Shown here: positions 9,564-20,478 of the stretch, piece by piece
Layout: every line of letters starts with the position of its first letter
How positions within the stretch are numbered: the stretch's first letter is position 1
Assembly (NCBI GenBank): GCA_021186555.1
Contig: JAJKFL010000042.1
Location: forward strand, 46,985,480 to 47,049,479
Reading direction: 5' to 3'
Origin: Reticulitermes speratus
Taxonomy: Eukaryota > Arthropoda > Insecta > Blattodea > Rhinotermitidae
DNA length: 64,000 nt
The notes under the pieces: generated by a model
Database searches by the model: none
What the model was told of the DNA's origin: nothing
Seen by the model: only the letters and a program-made list of their open reading frames with translations
Program-made: the position numbers and the translations under genes

Positions 9564-11535
9564 TTAGTTGAACTTCTTAAAGGGGTAAGATAGTGTAGGT
9601 GAATTTCTTAAAGGGGTAAGATAGTGTAGGTGAATTTCTTAAAGGGGTAAGATAGTGTAGGTGAACTTCTTAAAGGGGTAAGATAGTGTAGGTGAACTTC
9701 TTAAAGGGGTAAGATAGTGTAGGTGAACTTCTTAAATGGGTAAGATAGTGTAGGTGAACTTCTTAAAGGGGTAAGATAGTGTAGGTGAATTTCTTAAAGG
9801 GGTAAGATAGTGCAGGTGTACTTGTTAAAGGAGTAAGATAGTGTAGGTGAAATTCTTAAAGGGGTAAGATAGTGTAGGTGAACTTCTTAAAGGGGTAAGA
9901 TAGTGTAGGTGAATTTCTTAAAGGGTAAGATAGTGTAGGTGAACTTCTTAAAGGGGTAAGACAGTGTAGGTGAATTTCTTAAAGGGGTAAGATAGTGCAG
10001 GTGTACTTGTTAAAGGAGTAAGATAGTGTAGGTGAAATTCTTAAAGGGGTAAGATAGTGTAGGTGAACTTCTTAAAGGGGTAAGATAGTGTAGGTGAATT
10101 TCTTAAAGGGGTAAGATAGTGTAGGTGAACTTCTTAAAGGGGTAAGATAGTGTAGGTGAATTTCTTAAATGGGTAAGATAGTGTAGGTGAACTTCTTAAA
10201 GGGGTAAGATAGTGTAGGTAAATTTCTTAAAGGGGTAAGATAGTGTAGGTGTACTTGTTAAAGGAGTAAGATAGTGTAGGTGAATTTCTTAAATGGTAAG
10301 ATAGTGTAGGTGAACTTCTTAAATGGGTAAGATAGTGTAGGTGAACTTCTTAAAGGGGTAAGATAGTGTAGGTGTACTTGTTAAAGGAGTAAGATAGTGT
10401 AGGTGAAATTCTTAAAGGGGTAAGATAGTGTAGGTGAACTTCTTAAATGGGTAAGATAGTGTAGGTGAACTTCTTAAAGGGGTAAGATAGTGTAGGTGTA
10501 CTTGTTAAAGGAGTAAGATAGTGTAGGTGAAATTCTTAAAGGGGTAAGATAGTGTAGGTGAACTTCTTAAAGGGGTAAGATAGTGTAGGTGAATTTCTTA
10601 AAGGGGTAAGATAGTGTAGGTGAACTTCTTAAAGGGGTAAGATAGTGTAGGTGAATTTCTTAAAGGGGTAAGATAGTGCAGGTGTACTTGTTAAAGGAGT
10701 AAGATAGTGTAGGTGAAATTCTTAAAGGGGTAAGATAGTGTAGGTGAACTTCTTAAAGGGGTAAGATAGTGTAGGTGAATTTCTTAAAGGGGTAAGATAG
10801 TGTAGGTGAACTTCTTAAAGGGGTAAGATAGTGTAGGTGAATTTCTTAAATGGGTAAGATAGTGTAGGTGAACTTCTTAAAGGGGTAAGATAGTGTAGGT
10901 GAATTTCTTAAAAGGGTAAGATAGTGTAGGTGTACTTGTTAAAGGAGTAAGATAGTGTAGGTGAATTTCTTAAATGGGTAAGATAGTGTAGGTGAACTTC
11001 TTAAATGGGTAAGATAGTGTAGGTGAACTTCTTAAAGGGGTAAGATAGTGTAGGTGAATTTCTTAAAAGGGTAAGATAGTGTAGGTGTACTTGTTAAAGG
11101 AGTAAGATAGTGTAGGTGAATTTCTTAATTGGGTAAGATAGTGTAGGTGAACTTCTTAAATGGGTAAGATAGTGTAGGTGAACTTCTTAAAGGGGTAAGA
11201 TAGTGTAGGTGTACTTGTTAAAGGAGTAAGATAGTGTAGGTGAAATTCTTAAAGGGGTAAGATAGTATAGGTGAACTTCTTAAATGGGTAAGATAGTGTA
11301 GGTGAACTTCTTAAAGGGGTAAGATAGTGTAGGTGTACTTGTTACAGGAGTAAGATAGTGTAGGTGAAATTCTTAAAGGGGTAAGATAGTGTAGGTGAAA
11401 TTCTTAAAGGGGTAAGATAGTGTAGGTGAAATTCTTAAAGGGGTAAGATAGTGTAGGTGAAATTCTTAAAGGGGTAAGATAGTGTAGGTGAAATTCTTAA
11501 AGGGGTAAGATAGTGTAGGTGAAATTCATAAAAGG
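9564..11535 (+). repeat. 31-bp minisatellite array 1 with higher-order structure
   Basis: About 63 copies of a 31-bp unit (GTGAACTTCTTAAAGG, then GGTAAGATAGTGTAG). Variant monomers with GTGTACTTGTTAAAGGAG recur near 9816, 10001, 10249, 10372, 10496, 10682, 10930, 11085, 11209 and 11333, at multiples of 31 bp (4, 5, 6 or 8 monomers), so blocks of several monomers were duplicated together. The last copies (11380-11530) are homogenised, and the right edge decays gradually to 11580. It lies upstream of the ovo exons in transcript direction. Confidence 0.97.
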
Positions 11536-11859
11536 TTAAGGTAGTTTAGATAAACTTCATGAAGGGTTAAGGCTTCACAGGTTTAAAGACAACTAGAAGT
11601 GAGCTCAGTTATTGTGCTGAGAACTTCGTTGCAAAAAATCTTGATCTAGCAGTTTCTCGTCTGTCCGTCTTCGACCGTCATGCTACAGCACAAAACGCAA
11701 TATTTACAATATATAAATCAAGAGAGAGAGAGAGAGCACAAATGTTTTGTGTAACTACGCTGTCAGTTGCTAACATAACGTCGGTGGCAGATGAATGATA
11801 AGTGAAATGGGAACGTTGTGGAATGATATTGGCAACGAACGACCGAAGTGCTCGGATAC

Positions 11860-11995
11860 AAACCTGCCTGCCCTAAATGTCACTTTTTACGTCACAAATC
11901 TCACATGAACTGGCCTTGAATCGAACCCAGGTCTTCACAATGAGAGACTGACAACTAAAAATGCCTTGTCCGTGACTATGTCGCTACGTGGCAGC
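11860..11995 (-). mobile_element. SINE family D remnant
   Basis: Diverged minus copy: TCACAAATCTCACATGAAC and CTTGAATCGAACCCAGG correspond to the internal and box B parts of the SINE copies at 24.2 and 26.0 kb. A short (GA)n tract lies nearby at 11721-11736. Confidence 0.5.
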
Positions 11996-12067
11996 GTTAG
12001 AATAGAATATCTAACGTTTCCGAGCCCTTAGAGGCCCGATGCACGTAGGCCTATTTAACAGGCCCTT

Positions 12068-12104
12068 TGTGCCCACGTGACAGTGTTACTGTCACGTGGG
12101 CACA
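12068..12104. repeat. Perfect 17-bp-arm hairpin
   Basis: TGTGCCCACGTGACAGT at 12068-12084 and its exact reverse complement at 12088-12104, three bases apart. Each arm has a CACGTG E-box. It directly follows a repeat (GCACGTAGGCC, then TTTAACAGGCCCTTTGTG) also present at 18295-18325. Confidence 0.85.
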
Positions 12105-13487
12105 CACCTCTTTGCATAACCAGTGACACTGCAGGACATATAAAGCAACGTGCTTCGCTCCATGCATGCTACATTTTCCGGCCACCCCATCCTGCTAGTT
12201 TTGATGGTGCAGAGTACAAATTATAAGAAGCTTCTCCTTATACAAATTTTTCAACCCTCTTCTCCGTCTTACTTCCAAATGTTACCGTCGGTGCCCTGTT
12301 GCCACACAACTCAGTTCTGTGTTCGTTCCACCGTTGTGCCAGGCCAAGTTTCACACCCATACAAAACGTATAGGGGAATTCCCCAGTTTTATCCTTGTAG
12401 ATATGTCTATCAGTTTAGTGCAGAAACCGACAAATTCGTACTTTGCGTACAAATGCCCCATCTTAGTGCCTTTCCAGGTTCCACCGCTGTTTTTTGCCCT
12501 AATCTGACTATCTTCCGCGGTCGTCGATGTAGGCGGCATCAATTTTAGCGTGAAACGCCTTTATAAAATATATAAAGAAAAATTCCCCCAAATATGTCGT
12601 TTCGGGAACCCTCTGTAAAAGTTAATAGTTTTATATAAATAGTTTTGGAGAAAGCAAGTGGAAAGTGCTGCCTACGGCGGTTAAATGCAAAACTGCTGTC
12701 CAAATAAACGATGACCACGAGATAGACTTATGAACGTAGTTTCGTCACCCGCATTGCATGCAAGACGGTTTCTCCCGTGCGTCGTAACATTACACGCTGC
12801 CAGAGACATCAATAATGAAGTTTGCTGCGTCTGAAGATCACAGATTACAAGAGAAGTGTCGTTATGATGTACCAGCGTTCAGTATACAACCTTTCCCTTT
12901 TCAAATGTCAAACACTGATAAATACCAACAGGCAAGACCATTTTGCTACAACTAGTAGTAAACATGTCCGTACTACATATATGACTTTAAAGTCTTAACA
13001 TGCTGGTTTGAGCACAATTAATTATTGAAGTCTTCCGGGATGTGATGCTATGTCGTTGGGTGAGTAGTTGCCGACGTTTCGAAGGATCGTATTTGTGTTT
13101 GAATTGCTTGACCCGAAATATGAAGGCACTGAGGTCCTTCGAAGAGTCTGAAACTACTCACTTGACACACTTTTGACATTTTCAGCAAGACCGCTGTGGG
13201 AACCTTAAATCCCCCGATCAGAATTCATACTGCCGACTTCCCTACTGCAGAAATATTTACTTCCATAAATCTGTTAGTACTAATATTCTTCTATTTATGT
13301 ACTTATTTATACTGCGAAGAAAGTAGATATTACTGGCATACAGACTGCGTGTATATCAATTTTATTAGCTATAACGTTAAAGTTTCGCGCCGCCGCCATG
13401 TTTTTATTACATCTCTCTACCAAATTTTGTCTACCTCAAAGGGCTCGTTATTGCTATCATGCTGACAGATAAAGAAAATATCGGAAA
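12105..13487. other. No gene recognised
   Basis: Open frames at 12150-12548 match no family I know. The 13020-13160 part carries a GACGTTTCGAAGGA motif shared with 16.85 and 23.2 kb (old interspersed repeat). Confidence 0.5.
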
Positions 13488-13651
13488 GCTGCCATATTGT
13501 TTTACATGTTACAAATATATCGACAAAAGCTGCCATATTGTTTTACATGTTACAAATATATCGACAAAAGCTGCCATATTGTTTTACATGTTACAAATAT
13601 ATCGACAAAAGCTGCCATATTGTTTTACATGTTACAAATATATCGACAAAA
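13488..13651 (+). repeat. 41-bp tandem repeat, four identical copies
   Basis: Unit GCTGCCATATTGTTTTACAT followed by GTTACAAATATATCGACAAAA, four virtually identical copies. 41 is not a multiple of three, so the long open frames through it are read-through of the repeat, not a gene. Confidence 0.95.
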
Positions 13652-14329
13652 GTTGCATATTTTTCGTAAGACGTATTACGGTACGTCATTTCAGTGCCAT
13701 AATGTAAATGGCGCTAGTGTCGCTCCCATCTCACAAGTTTGCGCGTCCGCCATGTTGCTATCAATGATTCAGGGATATTATGAATGTTGTAGTTGGGTGT
13801 CCCGTAGTGGCGTGATATTCCTACCAGTTTTCATGAAAATCGGTCAAATTTTAGATACTTACAATGGGACACACATGTATGGTATTCTCGTAGGCTTGCT
13901 TCATTTCTCTTTCATAAGAAGGAAAATATAAAAATTTATTTCAGGACAGTCTAAGTTGGCAATTTTCAATTTAGCTTCCGCGCGGAAGGCTGTCACCTGG
14001 TAATACCCCTTTATGCAATGTTTGACTACGCGACTCTCAGCCATCAATGCAGCCACAATGTAATTATTTGCCCACTTAGGTTTTTCACGCTCTTATTGAC
14101 CAATAATGATGAACAAATCAGCAATTTGTTTGTACAAGCTGGTTGAGAATTTCATTCCAAAAATAGGCCTGACAATAGAATGTCTTCGGTAAACATCCCA
14201 TGCAGTCTTACGCTAATAACTGTGTGGACAGATTTGTCAATATCTAAGGTTTACGTAGTTGTCCGCCTGTGTAATGCACTTGGAGGGTTTTCCGTGCTTT
14301 GAAGTTAGACACAACTCTCACGTTTACGG
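13652..14329. other. No gene recognised
   Basis: Unique-looking sequence; only short open frames. Confidence 0.5.
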
Positions 14330-14620
14330 GGCAGAAACGAAACACGGAATCAATCTTCTTCAGAAACTGACAGTAGCTCAGCTAGTCAAAAAACAGCTCT
14401 GTCTGGAAAACTAAGCGATTCAGCGATAGACATAATACATATAACGGGAATGCAGCACACAGTGGACAGATGAGAACCTATACGGAATGGGGCCCTTCTT
14501 GAAAAGCTGACAGTCTTTCACTTAGTCAACATTTTTCTTCCGTTATCGAACCCCAAAGTTCATCACCGTGTTTTGAGCAGCCCGGCACTGGTCCCTGTCA
14601 GATTGGTCCCGACCGCACCA
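14330..14620 (-). mobile_element. LINE 3' end fragments, diverged
   Basis: Read on the minus strand, shares the GGTGATGAAC...GGTTC and AGCTGACAGT parts of the LINE tail at 17.5-18.0 kb and 46.6-46.8 kb. Strongly decayed. Confidence 0.5.
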
Positions 14621-14680
14621 TCACACCCCAGTTCTTTACAGTAAATATAAATTTGTCGCATTCCGCGTCATGAAGTTATA

Positions 14681-14910
14681 TATGGGGAGTAGAGATATAG
14701 CTCCACTTATTCTTAACCTTAGCAGAGATGTATTTGATTTGTCAACTTCACGCTCTGGCCGCTTCACCTCGGAGAAGAGAGCACCCCTTCCTCATTGAGT
14801 ACTCGTAGGAAGCTGGGTAGGCCCCAAAATCTGGTCTGGGCATGTTGAGTAAGATAAAAATGTCGTGTCCCTTCCGGAATTCGAATTCCGGATTGACCTG
14901 CCCATGGTCC
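14681..14910 (-). mobile_element. SINE family A, minus copy, diverged
   Basis: Reads on plus as GGGGAGTAGAGATATAGCTC, then CGCTCTGGCCGCTT, then GGAAGCTGGGTAGGCCC and a box B-like GGAATTCGAATTCCGG. Same order as the family A copy at 18.4-18.7 kb. Confidence 0.75.
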
Positions 14911-15457
14911 CGTTTCTTTAAGATCCATTTTAACATTATCGTCCCCTCTAAGCCGAGGTCTCCCTAATGTGCTAACCCGAAAGATGACAGTGTAGGTCAG
15001 GTTAGGTTAAGTTGGCAATGGGGGTAATGTTAGTAATTATGGTTTACAACATTCACGGTGACAAAGTGATGATATCTTGTCAGTCTCTGACGATGGAGAC
15101 AGGGAAGTTATTCGAAACTTCGGGCTTCGACTCCGAACACGCGTGGCCTGTCGTTCAAAAATTTTGTTATTACATAATATTTTAGTCATAAGCAGTAAAG
15201 TATGGGGAATATATTGTCACTTTTTTTTCAATTCACTGCGTGTTTCGGGCACTACGGTGTCGTCTTCAGGTGAATGTCTTATGCCCGGTCTACGGCCTGT
15301 TACGAGTGCGATTCATCTCGATTTTGGTGATATGAAAATTCAAATTATAAACACAATTAAAAGTTAAAAATAATATGTAACTAGAAAATTGCATTGTCAT
15401 TATTTACCACTGTGAAATGATAAATTGTAGGTTTGCTTTACAATTCAAGATCTAGAG

Positions 15458-15751
15458 CAGGAGTTCTTAAACTTTTTTTGTCCCATGGACCCCTTTGAGA
15501 GTTTTGTGATACCTACAGATCCCTTCTCAGAAAAATATATTTAAGTGCATAAAATATAGTGAGATTTATTTAAGTTAAGAAACATTTTTGGGGTATCAGA
15601 AGCCATAAATTACTTTGTTGCCTAAATTCGTTATTGAATGAAGAACTAAATTTCAGTTATAGGTTAGTGAAAATAAAGTTGTAATGTTTTTCCCATAAAC
15701 GTTCACGGATCCCCTGAAATCTATCCATGGACCCCAGCTTCAGAAAGGCAG
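15458..15751. mobile_element. hAT MITE with 8-bp TSD
   Basis: Element of 294 bp between atctagag (15450-15457) and ctctagag (15752-15759), one mismatch. The ends CAGGAGTTCTTAAAC and (reverse complement of the right end) CTGCCTTTCTGAAGC, each followed by a GTCCATGG/GGACCCC block, are typical of hAT MITEs. No transposase remains. Confidence 0.8.
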
Positions 15752-15789
15752 CTCTAGAGTAATTCACAGTGGTAAGTAATGATACCTTA

Positions 15790-16000
15790 TACTGTTTTTA
15801 ACTATTTTATGGTTGATCAAACACGGTGTCTAATCACAAATTACACATCAACAAAATGCACTATATTTTCACTTTTTATTCTTTAACCCCTACATATGTT
15901 TCAGCCTTTACAAGGCCATCTTCAGGGGGCTCGTAATCTACATTTACTTTACATCCATTGTTTATGTCTGCTATTATGTTATGTATCACATGTATATACA
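15790..16000 (-). mobile_element. Hammerhead-bearing element, partial copy
   Basis: Carries the family end (ACACATCAACAAAATGCAC) and a minus-strand hammerhead motif (15886-15930), then GTAATCTACATTTAC and the ATGTATCACATGTA edge. A second copy starts at about 16200 and a third at about 48240. Confidence 0.7.
15886..15930 (-). ncRNA. Small hammerhead ribozyme motif
   Basis: Minus strand: stem I GCCCC, core CTGAAGA, one extra T, stem II GGCCTT/AAGGCT with loop GTA, core GAAA, stem III A-T and C-G around ATAT, then TA with predicted cleavage before GGGG, which pairs with CCCC. All conserved core bases are present. Confidence 0.75.
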
Positions 16001-16116
16001 TGTGATTGCATGCATGATTTTATATATGTACTTTTCTATACATAATGTGCAATCAGATATACTGATAATAATAGGAGAAATGCAATTGACTACATTGGCT
16101 AGGGGTTTATACAGGG

Positions 16117-16195
16117 CATACACAAAAGAATGGTACGATTTTAATAGTGTTCACTATTAAAACCGCACCATTCTTTTGTGTATGCCCTGTATTAT
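16117..16195. repeat. Hairpin with about 38-bp arms inside the hammerhead element
   Basis: ACAGGGCATACACAAAAGAA... is followed across a short turn by its reverse complement ending ATGCCCTGT, with three mismatches. An almost identical hairpin occurs at 48144-48226 in the same position relative to the hammerheads. Confidence 0.85.
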
Positions 16196-16275
16196 CTTCG
16201 CCGTGCAATTTGTTTTAACAAATCACAAATTACACACCAACGAAATGTACCATATTTTCACTTTTTTATTCTTTA

Positions 16276-16320
16276 ACCCCTACATATGTTTCAGCCTATA
16301 CAAGGCCATCTTCAGGGGGC
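16276..16320 (-). ncRNA. Small hammerhead ribozyme motif
   Basis: Same family as 15886-15930: stem I GCCCC with GGGG, CTGAAGA, T, stem II GCCT/AGGC (loop TGTAT), GAAA, stem III C-ATAT-G, TA. One substitution in the stem II loop region. Confidence 0.75.
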
Positions 16321-16464
16321 TCGTAATCTACATTTACTTTACATCCATTGTTTATGTCTGCTATTATGTTATGTATCACATGTAGTCAAGTTTCATTATC
16401 ACTACATGTGATACATAACATAATAGCAGACAACAATGGATGTAAAGTAAATGTAGATTACGAG

Positions 16465-16505
16465 CCCCCTGAAGATGGCCTTGTAAAGGCTAAAACAGAT
16501 GTAGT
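16465..16505 (+). ncRNA. Decayed hammerhead motif
   Basis: GCCCC, CTGAAGA, T and the stem II pair are present, but GAAA reads AAAA and stem III reads CAGATG, and stem I lacks GGGG. Expected inactive. Confidence 0.6.
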
Positions 16506-16655
16506 TGTTAAATGATTAAAAAGTGAAGAAATATAGTGCATTTTGTTGGTGTGTAATTTGCGATTTGTTAAAAAATGCATGGAGAAGATAATATAAAATT
16601 TAACGTTGTCTAACTGTTCGTACTTCTACTTGCAAGCTTCATTTTACCATAACAC

Positions 16656-16790
16656 CAGGGGTGCACAATTCCTGGGCGCCAGGTCGTCCACGCGACTAAA
16701 TTTTGTACGGTGGCGCCTAATATTTTTGGGTCCTCAGGATGGAACTCGCTTCATGTCAGCCTTCTGGCGCCTACACGCTTTACACTTGTA
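16656..16790 (+). mobile_element. MITE-like repeat, hAT-type left end
   Basis: Begins CAGGGGTGCACAATTCCTGG and shares GGCGCCA, ACTAAATTTT and GGCGCCTAATATTTT with the element at 63151-63315. Right end not determined. Confidence 0.5.
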
Positions 16791-17499
16791 ATAGTTTGTA
16801 GGCATGAAGAAAGATGACGTTTCAAGTCTTCTGGGATGTTACACTGTCACTGGGCGAGTAGTTCCCGACGTTTCGAAGAATTTATAGTTAATCTTCAGGG
16901 TGAAGCAGTCTAGGGTTATTCGCCCAGCAGCAGAGCCCTACATCCCACAAGCCTGGAATCTTCACCAACACCGCTGTGAGAATCTGAAATCTCACATAGG
17001 ACTAAAGATATTCGCTTGAACATGACACAATGCTGCCGAAACGTGTAGTGAGTTGAAAAAAACCCACACGGTATTCATTAAACTTTAATGTCTGTGGCTG
17101 AAACATATGGTAAATTTGGATGACATAACACGACTGTAAAATGTACAGGGTTTTATTATTTGATCTTGGTTTATGAGCAAAGGTGTCACACCTTTGAAGA
17201 ACGGACATTTGAATAAGAGACGGCTCTAACGTCGTTGCAATTACGTATTTTAAATGCTAACTAGATGCATGACTTCTGTTTTGTGCAGTCTTGCAGTTAC
17301 CATGGCCTGGTGTCTGGTCGTCCTTGTAAGCGGCTATGACTTTTCATTGTATTTTCATTTTATTTGTACAGTTCTGTCCTGTTACACGGGCTTGCTGTTA
17401 GTACGCACATGTGAAATACAAATTTTGCCTTCTAATGAAATGTATAATATCCGCCTCCATTCGACTTCGCTAGCACCATGAACAAATCATGATGCAATG

Positions 17500-17812
17500 A
17501 GGTAATGCTGGGAGAGGTGCATACAGGATTTTGGTAGGGAGACCTGAGGGAAGGAGACCACTTGGAAGACCCAGGCGTATATGGGAGGATAATATTAAAA
17601 TGGATCTTCAAGAAGTGGGATGGGGGGGCATGGACTGGATTGATATGGCTCAGGATAGGGACAGGTGGCGGGCTGTTGTGAGTGCGGTAATGAACCTTCG
17701 GGTTCCATAAGACGCGGGCAATTTCTTGACTAGCTGAGGACCTGTTAGCTTCTCAAGAAGGACTCTGCTCCATGGAGTTAGTTAGTTAGTTAATTAGTTA
17801 TGATGTAATGCT
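17500..17812 (+). mobile_element. LINE 3' end (C-terminus of ORF2 plus tail)
   Basis: One frame reads [20 protein letters not shown], then [20 protein letters not shown], then [13 protein letters not shown] and a stop: the common C-terminus of an insect non-LTR reverse transcriptase. Ends in GTTAGTTAGTTAGTTAATTAG, a short-repeat LINE tail. 5'-truncated; clade not resolved. Confidence 0.85.
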
Positions 17813-17841
17813 ACAACGATAACATTAGTACCTAGACAAAA

Positions 17842-18000
17842 CGTCCGTTCTGGGCTAACTCTATGGAGCAGAGTCCATCTTAAAGGCTAACAGTTTCTCA
17901 GCTACTGAAGACGTACCGCGCATTTCATGTAACCCGAAGGTTCATCACCGTGCTCACAACAGCCCATCACTTATCCTTATCAAGAGGCAGATCGCTCCCA
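17842..18000 (-). mobile_element. LINE 3' end, inverted copy
   Basis: Minus copy of the same LINE tail (CCCGAAGGTTCATCACCGTG and GGGCTAACTCTATGGAGCAG), about 30 bp from the plus copy, forming a tail-to-tail pair. Confidence 0.75.
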
Positions 18001-18425
18001 GATTAGAATGAATTTTAATGAATGCCATCCCCTTGTCATTTATGGATAACTACTTAGAAAGAACACCGTCATACACAATTGTATGTCATTGTAATCCAAT
18101 GTCTTGGTGTCTTTTGGGCCGAAACATGTAGCTTATTGCCAGCAAGACATTGTTTTACAATAAAATACGCTGTGATTTGGCGGTTTTCGTATTGATCAGT
18201 AGTAGTGAACTATTTTGTACAAGTACTTGACAGCTCCTGCTGTCCTAAGGGATATGAGTTGTAAGTACTGGGTGGAGCCCTTGCGGTCCCGCTGCACGTA
18301 GGCCTTTAACAGGCCCTTTGTGCCCCTTAGCTAAAGTTCAAGTCATAAGAGCCCTGTCCTTGCAATGAAGTTCCAGATCGCCCCCAGACTTAGTTCTCTG
18401 ACATCCTCAGGGTCCAAAAAGAAGG

Positions 18426-18708
18426 CTAAAGATAAAGTTCTCCCTAGAACAGGCCACGAAGGCCCAAAGGGGGAGTAGAGGTATAGCTCTACACTTTCTT
18501 TAACCTCGGCGCAAATGGGGGTGGGTGGTCAACGCCACGCCTCGGCCCCTTTACCCCCGGGAATGATCCGGTACCCATTGTACAGGAGGCTGGGTAGGCC
18601 TAGGACCGGTCTGGACGGGTGCTAAAAATCTCGCCCCCACCGGGATTCGATCCCCGGACCGTACAACTCGTAGCGAGTCGCTATAACGATTACGCTATCC
18701 CGGCCCAC
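18426..18708 (-). mobile_element. SINE family A, full copy with 12-bp TSD
   Basis: Flanked by ccaaaaagaagg at 18414-18425 and 18709-18720. Minus strand: tRNA-like head GGGCCGGGATAGCGTAATCG, box B GGGGATCGAATCCCGG, body with CATCTAGCGCC-like segment and CTCTACTCCCCC, ending in AACTTTATC. A young, nearly complete copy. Confidence 0.93.
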
Positions 18709-19483
18709 CCAAAAAGAAGGAACCCAGATAAGTGCGTCTGTGTGTCGCCAAGACTTCACACTCACAAGACATCAACTGATGTCTCCTCCTCTGCACCACA
18801 TTACCAACACAAGGCACTGTCTCTCAGTCTCATAATGTGAAGGTGTCTTCTCAGGGTGTTATATCCGGTAAGAAGGCCAATAACTACCTAGATAGCGTCC
18901 TGTTAAAGGACAATCTTAAGGGAATAAACCGTGACACAAAATCATGGTCCTCCTGGTTGGGGGTTGTGCAGGTCACCGGTAATTACCCCACGTAAACATT
19001 ACGCACACTCATAAGCTTCAGAGGAGACTGCTGGACAGATTTGTTACAAAGACGCAAATGGACCACGTAAAGATCGTAATGAGACCGGAACAGGTCAAGA
19101 GGCTAAGCCCTGACAGAAAGAACAATACGAAGAAGAAAAATGCTTGACATGTATATTTGCAACAAGCTTCCTGCTGTGTTTTAATAATCTTTGGACATTT
19201 ATCGATTGTTTTCATTAGTTGTAAACGTTATGGAGAATATATTATAATCTGTTAAGAATCTTTTTACTTGGTGTCGATGTGGAAGATCAGGGGCCTGGGT
19301 TACTTTCCCCTGAACAGTGGCCTTCACCCAAGGTGGTCCGAGAAATGATGCACTTAACTTTAAGAGCCGAAGAGGCAATAAGACTATGCCTTTAGGGTCA
19401 TTACGCATAAAATTTGAACAGTGGGTCTTGGTAGTTCTTACCGGCTGTTCGGTTCATTTATTGGTTTCTATTCTAAACACCAG

Positions 19484-19732
19484 TGGCCGCGCGGTCTAAG
19501 GCGTGGGTCTGCGGCCGCTCGCTTACTAGGATTGTGGGTTCGAATCCCGCCGGTGGCATGGATGTCTGTCTCTTGTGAGTGTTGTGTGTTGTCAGGTAGA
19601 GGTCTCTGCGACGAGCTGGTCACTCGTCCAGAGGAGTCCTACCGAGTGTGGTGTGTCTGAGTGTGATCGTGAAGCCTCGAAAAATGAGGCGGCCTAGGCC
19701 CTCAAGGGGCTGTCGAGCCATTGGGGAAAAAA
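19484..19732 (+). mobile_element. SINE family B with 14-bp TSD
   Basis: tRNA-derived head (GGCCGCGCGGTCTAAGGCGT, box B GGGTTCGAATCCCGCC), body to GTCGAGCCATTGGGG plus A-run. TSD attctaaacaccag at 19470-19483 and 19733-19746. Other copies at 24.3, 37.2 and 49.3 kb. The tRNA-like head is Leu/Ser-like but is not a tRNA gene. Confidence 0.93.
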
Positions 19733-20045
19733 ATTCTAAACACCAGAAACAAAATGTCATATTGCGTCATTATACAAACGGCCGTCCTGTCTTAACTGCT
19801 GTTAAGGGATCTGTGGGTAACAATGGGTAAGGAGTTAAATGTAGAGGACAATGGGTAATGTGAACTGACTGTGCCTTAAGGACAAGGAGTAGTGAGAAAA
19901 ATACGCCGAAGGTTATGTGACGGTGAACCGTGACAGAGACCAACAGTGTAGAAAACACGTTAATCGTATATAAGACAGCGTTTACCTGATAATGGTGTTA
20001 AGGTAAAAACGAGTATATTTATCAGCTGCAAATTTAGCAAGCATG

Positions 20046-20140
20046 AACTGGGATAGCTCAGTCAGTATAGTGATTAGGCTAAAGACCGAAGGACCGGGGA
20101 ATCGGGGTTCATTTCCCGGTAGGGAAAGATATTTTTCTCT
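20046..20140 (+). mobile_element. SINE family A head, partial
   Basis: GGGATAGCTCAGTCAGTATAG and box B GGGGTTCATTTCCCGG, then directly continues into a LINE 3' fragment, suggesting nested or adjacent insertion. Confidence 0.75.
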
Positions 20141-20478
20141 TCGTCAATCTTTCTACAACAGTTGGACGGATCGTCTGAAAAAAGGAGTATTACGAAGAGT
20201 CAAGGAGGAAAGAAAATTGCTACATACAGTAAAAAGAAGAAAGGCTAACTGGATTGAGTGACGTCTTGCGTAGGAACTGCCTTCTGAAACGTGTTATTGA
20301 AGGAAAGATAAAGGGAAGGATAGACGGGACGGGAAGACGAAGAGGAAGACGTAAGCAGCTACTGGGAGACTTCTAAGGAAACGAAAAGATACTGGAAATT
20401 GAAAGAGGAAGTACCAGATCTCACAGTCTGGAGAACTCGCTTGGGAAGAGGCTATGGGCCTGTCGTAAGACAGACTAC
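20141..20478 (+). mobile_element. LINE 3' end (ORF2 C-terminus), second LINE family
   Basis: Frame-broken remnant of WTDRVKNE-like, HTIKRRKANWI, GRRRGRRKQLL and WRTRLGRGYGPVVRQTT-like segments, the C-terminus of an insect non-LTR reverse transcriptase. Related copies at 22198-22590 and 35786-36420. It ends exactly where the 42-bp tandem repeat begins. Confidence 0.8.

Larger units (their letters stand above)
16196..16590. mobile_element. Fold-back element with hammerheads on both strands
   Basis: Left arm (16200-16388, minus-strand hammerhead) and right arm (16396-16590, plus-strand hammerhead, decayed) are inverted copies around TAGTCAAGTTTCATTATCACTA. The outer ends carry TTCGCCGTGCAATTTG and ATTTGCGATTTGTTAAAA...TGCATGGAG. 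The same arrangement recurs at 48.2-48.6 kb. Confidence 0.8.

Noticed and set aside
12150-12548. 132-codon open frame as a gene
   Set aside because: No recognised domain, overlapping open frames in other phases, and no splice or start support.
13497-13931. 144-codon open frame
   Set aside because: Its first third is the 41-bp repeat read in successive frames; no domain, no start context, no splice signals.
18115-18170. Possible hammerhead (GGGCCGAAACATGTAGC)
   Set aside because: Only the 3' half is present; no CTGANGA with a matching stem II lies upstream.
19484-19560. tRNA-like gene with good box A and box B
   Set aside because: It continues into the repeated SINE B body, has a TSD and recurs at 24.3, 37.2 and 49.3 kb; it is a SINE head. 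The same applies to all other tRNA-like heads in the window.
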